Positions 7,280 to 12,040 of a stretch of DNA of 12,040 bases are shown one piece after another. The position numbers and the translations under genes are program-made. Position 1 is the stretch's first letter. Each line of letters starts with the position of its first letter. Source of the DNA: Candidatus Limivicinus faecipullorum (GTDB lineage Bacteria; Bacillota; Clostridia; Oscillospirales; Oscillospiraceae); contig DVHY01000187.1 of the NCBI GenBank assembly GCA_018711755.1, positions 1 through 12,040 on the forward strand, given 5' to 3'. The notes under the pieces were generated by a model. It was not told where the DNA came from and did no database searches. It saw only the letters and a list, made by a program, of their open reading frames with translations.

Positions 7280-7307
7280 GCGGCAGCGGATAGGTCTCGC
7301 CTTTTTT
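7268..7307 (+). terminator. Riboswitch expression-platform terminator
   Basis: CGAGACTTATCTGC (7268-7281) pairs over 14 positions (two G-U wobbles) with GCGGATAGGTCTCG (7286-7299) around a GGCA loop, and is followed by CC and six T (7302-7307). It sits between the aptamer and the mntP start and shares bases 7273-7277 with the aptamer closing stem, so the two structures exclude each other. Confidence 0.92.
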
Positions 7308-7338
7308 GCCCCTGCCGCCGGAATTGCTGGGGAGGAAG

Positions 7339-7905
7339 ATGAATTTGAGCTTTATCGAACTGTTTCTCATTGCCGTGGGCCTGTCCATGGACGCCTTCGC
7401 CATAGCCATTTGCAAGGGACTGTCGGTTCAGCAGCTGAAACTCAAGCACATGGTGATAACCGGTCTTTGGTTCGGCGGCTCCCAGGCCGTAATGCCCCTG
7501 ATAGGCTACTTCCTGGGCAGCAGCTTCTATTCCCTCATATCCGGAATAGACCACTGGATATCCTTCGGCCTGCTGCTTATAATCGGCATCAACATGATAA
7601 GGGAGTCCCGGGAGTCCAGCTGCCCCGTGGACGCCAGCTTCAGCCCCAAGGTGATGTTCCCCCTGGCCATAGCCGACAGCATAGACGCCCTGGCAGTGGG
7701 GGTGGCCTTCGCTTTCCAGGAGGTGAGCATACTCCCCGCCGTGGCCCTCATTGGGCTGACCACCTTCCTGCTCTCCTGCGCCGGAGTGAAGATAGGCAAT
7801 GTCTTCGGTTCAAAGTACAAATCCAAGGCGGAGCTGGCCGGAGGCATAGTGCTCATAGCCATCGGCTGCACCGTGCTGCTGCGGGACCTGGGTCTGGTGG
7901 GCTGA
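7339..7905 (+). CDS. mntP: Manganese efflux pump MntP
   Basis: A 188-residue membrane protein, the usual MntP length, with six predicted membrane segments arranged as two related halves. It exports Mn2+ from the cytoplasm to prevent manganese poisoning. The signature LIAVGLSMDAFAIAICKGL (about 10-28, with Asp18) in the first half is echoed by LAIADSIDALAVGVAFAF (about 109-126, with Asp113 and Asp116) in the second. Conserved acidic residues at these places are needed for transport in studied homologues. The start is ATG 7339-7341, with GGAGG 4-5 bases upstream. An in-frame TTG at 7306 would fall inside the terminator T tract and was rejected. The gene is under a Mn2+ riboswitch and is followed after 28 bases by cobO with no terminator between, so the two should share a transcript. 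Confidence 0.96.
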   Translation: MNLSFIELFLIAVGLSMDAFAIAICKGLSVQQLKLKHMVITGLWFGGSQAVMPLIGYFLGSSFYSLISGIDHWISFGLLLIIGINMIRESRESSCPVDASFSPKVMFPLAIADSIDALAVGVAFAFQEVSILPAVALIGLTTFLLSCAGVKIGNVFGSKYKSKAELAGGIVLIAIGCTVLLRDLGLVG

Positions 7906-7933
7906 GCCCCGCCCCCTGTCAGGAGGTATCTCA

Positions 7934-8455
7934 ATGACCGGTCTTATACATCTTTACTGGGGCGACGGCAAGGGCAAGACCAGCGCCGCCCTGGGTCTGG
8001 CCCTGCGTGCCGCCGGGGCGGGCATGAAGGTCCTCTTCGTCCAGTTTCTCAAAGACGGCAGTTCCCCGGAGATGGCCCTGCTGGACAGGCTGGGCATGGA
8101 GACTGCCTGCTGCCCTAATATCCGCAAGTTCGTCTTCCAGATGACAGAGGAAGAACGGCGGCAGGCAGGGGCGGAATATTCCCACCTCCTGTCCCCCGCC
8201 CTTCGCCGCTGCCGGGCGGTGGGCTTCGGCCTTCTGGTACTGGACGAGATCGTCCCCGCCTGCGCCCTGGGCCTGGTCTCGGAGGAGGATCTGACGGCTT
8301 TCCTCCGCAGCAAGCCCGCCGGACTGGAAGTGGTCCTCACCGGCCGGGAGCCCTCCCCCGCCCTGCTGGAGCTGGCGGACTATTCCACGGAAATGAAGAA
8401 ACACAGGCACCCCTATGACCGGGGCGTACATGCCCGGAGGGGCATAGAGTTTTAA
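7934..8455 (+). CDS. cobO: Cob(I)yrinic acid a,c-diamide adenosyltransferase (CobO/CobA/BtuR)
   Basis: A 173-residue P-loop enzyme that transfers the 5'-deoxyadenosyl group of ATP to the cobalt of reduced corrinoids, making adenosylcobalamin or its precursors; it serves both de novo synthesis and salvage. It has a Walker A motif GDGKGKTS (10-17), then ALGLALRAAGAGMKVLFVQFLK, a Walker-B-like LLVLDEI (100-106) followed by the family block, TGRE (136-139), and a C-terminal Y-x-x-GVHARRGIEF, all typical of the CobA/BtuR family. The length is slightly below the 190-200 residues of E. coli BtuR, because the N-terminal ATP-lid extension is missing, as is common in Clostridia. ATG 7934-7936 has AGGAGG (7921-7926) 7 bases upstream. 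No other cobalamin genes are in the window. Its position behind the Mn-controlled mntP is unexpected. Confidence 0.95.
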   Translation: MTGLIHLYWGDGKGKTSAALGLALRAAGAGMKVLFVQFLKDGSSPEMALLDRLGMETACCPNIRKFVFQMTEEERRQAGAEYSHLLSPALRRCRAVGFGLLVLDEIVPACALGLVSEEDLTAFLRSKPAGLEVVLTGREPSPALLELADYSTEMKKHRHPYDRGVHARRGIEF

Positions 8456-8479
8456 AGTTTAATACAGCCCCTCTTTCAA

Positions 8480-8514
8480 GACCTTCCCTCCCATGGAACA
8501 GGAAGGTCCTTTTT
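8480..8514 (+). terminator. Intrinsic terminator after cobO
   Basis: GACCTTCC (8480-8487) pairs with GGAAGGTC (8501-8508) around a 13-base loop and is followed by CTTTTTATTTT. It ends the mntP-cobO transcript and insulates it from the next promoter. Confidence 0.85.
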
Positions 8515-8527
8515 ATTTTCGCCAAAA

Positions 8528-8611
8528 GTTTACGGCATATGTCAAAAATAGTTATTGACATATGCCGTTTATTCTGTTATCTTAAAATTGTAAATGACAT
8601 ATGCCGTAAAC
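8528..8611 (+). promoter_or_regulatory. Three copies of a CATATG-centred operator-like motif
   Basis: The 17-base sequence TGACATATGCCGTAAAC is present at 8595-8611 on the + strand and at 8528-8544 on the - strand, and its first 13 bases also occur at 8556-8568 on the + strand. Copies 1 and 2 form a perfect 13-bp inverted repeat with an 11-base spacer. The centres of the CATATG cores are 23 and 39 bases apart. Copy 1 lies upstream of the promoter, copy 2 overlaps its -35 hexamer, and copy 3 lies just downstream of the -10, where a bound protein would block transcription. Each copy is itself an imperfect palindrome (TGACAT/ATGCCG). The gene directly downstream encodes a DUF134 helix-turn-helix protein, the obvious candidate ligand (inference). 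Confidence 0.85.
8555..8583 (+). promoter_or_regulatory. Promoter of the DUF134-NifX-ATPase operon
   Basis: TTGACA (8555-8560), a 17-base spacer and TATCTT (8578-8583) with an upstream TG (8575-8576) forming an extended -10. The -35 is embedded in operator-like copy 2. The predicted start near 8590 gives a leader of about 65 bases containing operator-like copy 3. Confidence 0.75.
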
Positions 8612-8654
8612 TCTTGACGGGCTGCGGGTCCGGCGGCATAAAGGAGATGATAGC

Positions 8655-9041
8655 TTGCCCAGACCGAGAAAGTGCCGCAGAGTCTGCCGGCTGCCGGAGA
8701 ACGAGGGTTTCCAGCCCCTGCGCCCCGGAGCCGCCGGGCAGGTGGTATTGACGGTGGACGAGTATGAGGCTCTCCGGCTCATCGACCTGGAGGACCTGTC
8801 CCAGGAGGATTGCGGGGACTACATGGGCATAGCCCGCACCACCGTCCAGCAGATATACGGCTCCGCCAGGAAGAAGCTGGCCCGGGCCCTGGTGGAGGGC
8901 CTGCCCCTGCGCATAGCCGGAGGGGACTTCCGCCTTTGCGACGGCACCGAGCAGCGCCGCTGCTGCGGCGGCTGCCACCGCCGCCAGGCCGGAGCATTGA
9001 AAAACGTAGAAGATTTTCAACCGGGAGGTAATGAAAAATGA
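8655..9041 (+). CDS. DUF134-family DNA-binding protein, probable operon regulator
   Basis: A 128-residue protein of the DUF134 (COG1342) family, small predicted DNA-binding proteins with a sigma-70 region-4-like helix-turn-helix. The N-terminus MPRPRKCRRVCRLPE is the family hallmark and fixes the start at TTG 8655-8657, with AAGGAG 8 bases upstream; no in-frame ATG fits. The middle TVDEYEALRLIDLEDLSQEDCGDYMGIARTTVQQIY (about 33-68) is the helix-turn-helix. Residues 95-108 are Cys-rich (Cys95, Cys103, Cys104, Cys107, His108) and could bind a metal or iron-sulfur cluster; Cys7, Cys11 and Cys53 add to this. Three operator-like motifs overlap its own promoter, suggesting autoregulation in response to metal or cluster status (inference). 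Its stop overlaps the next start as ATGA, making it the first gene of a coupled operon. Confidence 0.9.
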   Translation: MPRPRKCRRVCRLPENEGFQPLRPGAAGQVVLTVDEYEALRLIDLEDLSQEDCGDYMGIARTTVQQIYGSARKKLARALVEGLPLRIAGGDFRLCDGTEQRRCCGGCHRRQAGALKNVEDFQPGGNEK

Positions 9042-9388
9042 GAATAGCCATACCCCTTGACGAGGACAGGCTCAGCGTCTGTCCGGTGCTGGCCAGAGCG
9101 CCCTATTTCCTCTTCAGCGCCCACGGAGAAGAGAGCATAGAAGAAAACCCCGCCGCTCAGGCCCAGAGCGGGGCGGGGATGCAGGCGGCCCAGTTTTTGG
9201 TGGACCGGGAAGTTGGCGTCCTTATCACTCCCCGCTGCGGGGAGAAGGCGGCGGAGGTGCTGGGGGCCGCAGGGATGGAGATATTCAAGAGCGCAAACAA
9301 AGCGGCGGCAGACGACCTGGCCGCCTATGGGGAGGGGAAGCTGGAGAGGCTCAGCCACTTCCACGGAGGCTTCCAGGGCATAGGATGA
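9038..9388 (+). CDS. NifX/NifB-like dinitrogenase iron-molybdenum cofactor-binding family protein, divergent
   Basis: A 116-residue protein made of a single NifX/NafY-type fold. In this family such small proteins bind or carry metal clusters (NifB-co or FeMo-co intermediates, or the Mo-Cu cluster of the Desulfovibrio orange protein). Recognisable parts are the first strand MRIAIPLDEDRLS, RAPYFLFSAHGEE, the conserved ENPAAQAQSGAGMQAAQFLVD (about 36-56) and VGVLITPRCGEKAAEVLGAAG (about 59-79). The usual HFGRA-type segment near residue 15 reads VCPVLARAP here, so the customary His is lost and a Cys (Cys15) stands close by. The C-terminus has His107 and His109. Both ends overlap neighbours by ATGA. 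No nitrogenase genes are present, so a role in nitrogen fixation is not supported. Confidence 0.85.
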   Translation: MRIAIPLDEDRLSVCPVLARAPYFLFSAHGEESIEENPAAQAQSGAGMQAAQFLVDREVGVLITPRCGEKAAEVLGAAGMEIFKSANKAAADDLAAYGEGKLERLSHFHGGFQGIG

Positions 9389-10209
9389 AGATAGCCTGTT
9401 TAAGCGGAAAAGGCGGAGCCGGCAAGACCTTTGCGGCGGTGAACCTGGCCGCCGCGGCCGGGGAATGCTGTTACGTGGACTGCGACGTGGAGGAGCCCAA
9501 CGGCCGCCTCTTCCTGAAGCCGGAGGGCCTGGAGGCTTTTTCCGTCTCCACTCTCCTGCCGGATTTTGACGCCTCCCTCTGCACCGGCTGCAAAAAATGC
9601 GTGGGCTTCTGCCGCTTTCACGCCCTGGTATATATAAAGGATAAGCCCATGGTCTTCTCCGAGCTCTGCCACAGCTGCGGCGGCTGCGCCCTGGTCTGTC
9701 CCGCCGGGGCCGTCAGGGAGAAGCCCCGGCCTGTGGGAATCCTGGAAAAGGGCCGGCACGGGGACATCACCGTCATCACCGGGGTGCTGAACCCCGGGGA
9801 GGCCTCCGGCACGCCCCTCATCCGCCGGGCAATAAAGGAGGCTGCCGGTCTGAGCATCCTGGACTGTCCCCCGGGCAGCGCCTGTCCCGTTATGGAGAGC
9901 GCCATGGATGCCGACTACTGTCTTCTGGTGGCCGAGCCTACGGCCTTCGGCCTGCACAATTTCAAAATGGTCCATGAGCTCTGCCGCCTGCTGGGGAAAA
10001 ACTGCGGAGTGCTCATCAACAAGCAGGACGCCCCTTATGAGCCGCTGGAGAGCTATTGCCGGGAGGCGGGACTGCCCGTCCTGGAGCGCATACCCTTTGA
10101 CCCCAGGGCGGCGGAGTGCATAGCCTCCGGGGAGATAGCAGCGGAGAAGCTGCCTGAATACCGGGAACTTTTCACCCGGCTTCTGGAAAAGATAGGAGGC
10201 GGGCAATGA
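9385..10209 (+). CDS. MinD/Mrp-type ATPase with inserted 2x[4Fe-4S] ferredoxin domain (first copy)
   Basis: A 274-residue SIMIBI-class P-loop ATPase. The deviant Walker A KGGAGKT is at 9-15 and the switch-II-like DCPPGSACP at 160-168. A bacterial ferredoxin domain is inserted between the first strands and the rest of the ATPase: Cys66, 69, 72 and 76 (CTGCKKCVGFC) and Cys95, 98, 101 and 105 (CHSCGGCALVC), enough for two [4Fe-4S] clusters. Extra cysteines flank strand 2 (Cys28, Cys29, Cys33). Relatives include the paired ATPases of the Desulfovibrio orp operons and Mrp/NBP35-type cluster carriers; a cytoplasmic role in ATP-driven cluster handling or electron transfer is inferred. Start and stop overlap both neighbours by ATGA, implying fixed stoichiometry with the NifX-like protein and the second ATPase. 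Confidence 0.92.
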   Translation: MKIACLSGKGGAGKTFAAVNLAAAAGECCYVDCDVEEPNGRLFLKPEGLEAFSVSTLLPDFDASLCTGCKKCVGFCRFHALVYIKDKPMVFSELCHSCGGCALVCPAGAVREKPRPVGILEKGRHGDITVITGVLNPGEASGTPLIRRAIKEAAGLSILDCPPGSACPVMESAMDADYCLLVAEPTAFGLHNFKMVHELCRLLGKNCGVLINKQDAPYEPLESYCREAGLPVLERIPFDPRAAECIASGEIAAEKLPEYRELFTRLLEKIGGGQ

Positions 10210-11081
10210 AAAAACTGCTGATACTCAGCGGCAAGGGCGGCACCGGCAAGACCACCGTGGCCGCCGCCCTTGCCCGCTTCTCCGGCGCCCGGGCTCTGGC
10301 CGACTGCGACGTGGACGCCCCAAATCTGCACCTGGTCTCCGGCAGTCTGCCTCAGCCCCAGGTGACGGACTTCATGGGAGGGGACAAGGCCCGGGTGGAC
10401 CGGGAAAAGTGTCTGGGCTGCGGCGAATGCCTGGAGCATTGCCGCTTCGGTGCCCTTTCCATGGCAGAGGGCAGGGCCGTGATAAACGAGTATGCCTGCG
10501 AGGGCTGCGGGGTCTGCGCCCACATATGCCCCGCCGGGGCTGTAAGCCTGGAAGCCGACCTGGCCGGCAGGCAGGAGCTGTACCGGGGAGAGCGGCTGTT
10601 CTCCACCGCCATGCTGAAAATGGGCCGGGGCAACTCCGGCAAGCTGGTGACCAAGGTGAAGCTGGACCTGCTGAAATACGCCCCGGACTGTCCCCTGGCC
10701 ATTGTGGACGGTTCCCCGGGCATAGGCTGTCCGGTCATAGCCTCGGTAGGGGGCATGGACCTGGTACTGGTGGTGGCGGAGCCCAGCCCTTCGGGCATAA
10801 GCGACCTGGAACGGCTGGTGAAGACGGCGGACAGCTTCCGGGTGAAGCTGGCGGTGTGCGTCAACCGCTGGGACATCAGCCCGGAAAACACTGAAAAGAT
10901 ACGGGCCTTCTGCCTTGAGCAGGGCATCCCCTTCCTGGGCTGCCTGCCCTATGACAAAAGCGCCTCTCTGGCCATAAACCAAGGTCTCAGCGCAGCCGAT
11001 GTGGACTGCCCTCTCAGGGACGCCCTGGCCGAGCTCTGGGGAGAGCTTCGGAAGCTGCTGGGCCTTGAGGCAGAGGCTTGA
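10206..11081 (+). CDS. MinD/Mrp-type ATPase with inserted 2x[4Fe-4S] ferredoxin domain (second copy)
   Basis: A 291-residue paralogue of the preceding protein. The Walker A is SGKGGTGKTT (8-17), the standard deviant form with the second Thr that is replaced by Phe in the first copy. It also has CDVDAPN (34-40), the ferredoxin Cys sets 69/72/75/79 (CLGCGECLEHC) and 98/101/104/108 (CEGCGVCAHIC), and DGSPGIGCPV (168-177) as the switch II region. A segment at about 115-150, which includes LFSTAMLKMGRGNSGKLVTKV, resembles the NifH/MinD-like loop present in orp-type ATPases and is longer than in copy 1. The two proteins probably form a heterodimer, because MinD-family ATPases dimerise across the nucleotide (inference). 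The start overlaps the first copy's stop by ATGA; a 63-base gap follows before the next gene. Confidence 0.93.
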   Translation: MKKLLILSGKGGTGKTTVAAALARFSGARALADCDVDAPNLHLVSGSLPQPQVTDFMGGDKARVDREKCLGCGECLEHCRFGALSMAEGRAVINEYACEGCGVCAHICPAGAVSLEADLAGRQELYRGERLFSTAMLKMGRGNSGKLVTKVKLDLLKYAPDCPLAIVDGSPGIGCPVIASVGGMDLVLVVAEPSPSGISDLERLVKTADSFRVKLAVCVNRWDISPENTEKIRAFCLEQGIPFLGCLPYDKSASLAINQGLSAADVDCPLRDALAELWGELRKLLGLEAEA

Positions 11082-11100
11082 AAAGCACTTCGGTTTATAG

Positions 11101-11124
11101 AAAAGCATTATAAAAAGCATTATA
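11101..11124 (+). repeat. Perfect 12-bp tandem duplication in a 63-base gap
   Basis: AAAAGCATTATA occurs twice head to tail (11101-11112 and 11113-11124), and AAAAGCA also begins at 11081. The gap is AT-rich, unlike the overlapping genes before it, and leads into AAGGAG (11131-11136), the ribosome binding site of the last gene. It could be replication slippage, an RNase processing site or a binding site; no clear promoter is visible. Confidence 0.8.
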
Positions 11125-11144
11125 TTTTTTAAGGAGAGATAATT

Positions 11145-11504
11145 ATGAAAATAGCAGTTTCCTGCAACGGCACCCAGATCTGGCCCCACTTCGGCCACTG
11201 CGAGAACTTTATGATCTACGAGACGGAAAACGGCCTGATAAAGTCCGAGAACTCCGTCCCCAATCCCGGCCACCGGCCCGGCTTCCTGCCCAATTTCCTG
11301 GCGGACATGGGCGTGGAGGTGATAATCTCCGGCGGCATGGGCGGCGGCGCCGTGGACATTTTCAATGAGCGGAAGGTGGAGGTCATCCTGGGGGCCCAGG
11401 GCGAGGCCCGGGCCGCCGTGGAGGCATATCTCCGGGGCGAGCTGAAATCCACCGGCTCCGTCTGCCACGAGCATGAGCACGAACACAGCTGCGGCGAGCA
11501 CTGA
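11145..11504 (+). CDS. NifX/MTH1175-like metallocluster-binding protein with His-rich tail
   Basis: A 119-residue single-domain protein of the dinitrogenase iron-molybdenum cofactor biosynthesis family. It keeps the classic features that the first NifX-like protein lacks: MKIAVSCNG, then PHFGHCENFMIYE (about 14-26, with His15, His18 and Cys19), VEVIISGGMGGGAVDIF (about 57-73) and VEVILGAQGEARAAVEAYLRGEL. The last 13 residues (CHEHEHEHSCGEH, 107-119) are a His/Cys/Glu tail likely to bind soft metal ions such as Ni, Zn, Cu or Fe. It may be the metal-loaded client or scaffold served by the two ATPases (inference). ATG 11145-11147 has AAGGAG 8 bases upstream. It is separated from the ATPase gene by 63 bases and may be expressed to a different level; a strong terminator follows 20 bases after its stop. 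Confidence 0.9.
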   Translation: MKIAVSCNGTQIWPHFGHCENFMIYETENGLIKSENSVPNPGHRPGFLPNFLADMGVEVIISGGMGGGAVDIFNERKVEVILGAQGEARAAVEAYLRGELKSTGSVCHEHEHEHSCGEH

Positions 11505-11510
11505 GGCTAA

Positions 11511-11705
11511 TTATATATTGACAGCAAACCCAGACGAGAGCAATTTTCTCCCGTCTGGGTTTGTTTTATGCCTTCTCTTTTTACCGGCTGCAATGGCTTC
11601 AATGACGGTGATGTCCCTGTAGTCCTCTAGCAGTATACTCAATCCTTCTATGCGCTTTTGTATCTTTCGGCCCGTCCATTTCCAGTATTTATGATAGTCG
11701 TCCAT
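11511..11705 (-). pseudogene. Short open frame, probable 3' remnant of a decayed gene
   Basis: A 64-codon frame on the - strand starts at ATG 11703-11705. It lacks a recognisable ribosome binding site and ends inside the terminator that belongs to the opposite operon, so its last 20 or so residues are just terminator sequence. The front part (DDYHKYWKWTGRKIQKRIEG then LSILLEDYRDITVIEAIAAG) reads like genuine protein, Lys/Tyr-rich with a helical pattern. A stop codon sits six codons upstream (HPEYA precedes the Met), and nearby - strand frames also look protein-like but are broken. I do not recognise the family. It is either a small real gene or, more likely, a fragment. Confidence 0.3.
11525..11567 (+). 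terminator. Strong intrinsic terminator ending the NifX-ATPase operon
   Basis: CAAACCCAGACG (11525-11536) pairs with CGTCTGGGTTTG (11552-11563), extended by GAG/CTC after a single mismatch, with a CAATTTT loop, and is followed by TTTT. On the - strand no T tract follows, so it works for the rightward operon. Confidence 0.9.
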
Positions 11706-12040
11706 GGCGTATTCCGGGTGTCACAATATATTCTGTTTCAATTTAAAGACAATGATTGTAATGGTCTCATGCATTCTAGAGGCCGCACTCATCCGCAGAG
11801 CGTCATGATTACTCCCTGTATATCTCCGCTGTGATACTTCATAAGAGAGTCACCGATAATATCCGCCTGGAGCTCCGGTCAGAGATATCCTAAATCAGAT
11901 GCAGGTGATCCACCGCCGTCCACTTTATAAGGTCACAGCTAGCGGTAATAAAGTTTAGGGTTTGGCCGATATCTATGATAGTGGCTATGATACTTTTCAA
12001 ATAAATCTCTTTTGTCTGCCTCTTCCACGGAGGTATCAGC
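11568..12040. other. AT-richer stretch without an intact gene
   Basis: Base composition falls to roughly 43-45% GC against about 60% or more in the operons to the left. No complete gene, tRNA, CRISPR or insertion-sequence end is visible; only the broken - strand frames described at 11511-11705 and 11890-12039. The contrast suggests acquired or decaying DNA. Confidence 0.6.
11890..12039 (-). pseudogene. Partial open frame entering from the right edge, broken
   Basis: On the - strand a frame is open from the window edge to a stop at 11890-11892 (49 codons), with protein-like content (KEIYLKSIIATIIDIGQTLN, then DLIKWTAVDHLHLI). After this stop a different frame gives PELQADIIGDSLMKYHSGDI before another stop. 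The switching between frames suggests frameshift decay of one longer gene that may include 11511-11705. I cannot name the family. Alternatively, this is the intact C-terminus of a gene lying outside the window. Confidence 0.25.

Noticed and set aside
7306..7338. TTG start for mntP
   Set aside because: It lies in the T tract of the riboswitch terminator and lacks a ribosome binding site; ATG 7339 has GGGGAGGA and gives the normal family length.
10522..10530. ACATATGCC match inside the second ATPase gene as an operator
   Set aside because: It encodes part of the conserved ferredoxin Cys motif (HICP) and lacks the flanking bases.
8655..11504. Nitrogen-fixation cluster
   Set aside because: NifX-like proteins and NifH-like P-loops are present, but no nifHDKEB genes; the ferredoxin-ATPase architecture fits orp/Mrp-type systems instead.

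Overview
The window is high-GC (about 60%) except for an AT-richer right end. It looks like a chromosomal segment of an anaerobic, low-molecular-weight-thiol-independent lifestyle bacterium of the Firmicutes, most likely a high-GC Clostridia member (Oscillospiraceae-like). The reasons are strong AGGAGG-type ribosome binding sites, a GroEL ending in a GGM-type tail, a Mn riboswitch of the type common in Clostridia, a DUF134/NifX/ferredoxin-ATPase cluster typical of anaerobes, and frequent ATA isoleucine codons despite the high GC. The genus cannot be fixed from this sequence alone.

Layout, left to right. (1) 1-474: the 3' end of groEL on the + strand. (2) 475-857: a noncoding spacer between convergent genes, packed with six near-perfect hairpins. 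(3) 858-5311, all on the - strand and read right to left: a YfcC/DcuC-type transporter, an OmpR-family response regulator, its sensor histidine kinase (ATGA overlap) and a lipoprotein with three PepSY domains. (4) 5312-5559: a divergent promoter region. (5) 5560-7130, + strand: a Nudix hydrolase translationally coupled to a YbiR/ArsB-like anion transporter. (6) 7158-8514, + strand: an extended -10 promoter, a yybP-ykoY manganese riboswitch with an overlapping terminator, the Mn2+ exporter gene mntP, the corrinoid adenosyltransferase gene cobO, then an intrinsic terminator. (7) 8528-11567, + strand: a promoter carrying three copies of a CATATG-centred operator-like motif. It is followed by a tightly overlapping operon: a DUF134 DNA-binding protein, a NifX-like protein, two MinD-type ATPases each with an inserted 2x[4Fe-4S] ferredoxin domain, and a second NifX-like protein with a His-rich tail. 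A strong terminator closes it. (8) 11568-12040: AT-richer DNA with only short, broken reading frames on the - strand, probably a decayed gene.

The most interesting unit is region 7. It resembles the 'orange protein' (orp) gene sets of Desulfovibrio and related clusters of unknown function in Clostridia, in which Mrp/MinD-type ATPases with ferredoxin domains accompany NifX-family metallocluster-binding proteins. I infer a self-regulated metallocluster assembly or redox system, in which the DUF134 protein binds the three promoter motifs, the two ATPases carry or transfer clusters and electrons, and the small NifX-type proteins hold or deliver the metal centre. The actual cofactor and purpose are unknown. 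Region 6 is a well-understood regulatory module (Mn2+ turns on its own exporter) with an unexpected passenger, cobO.
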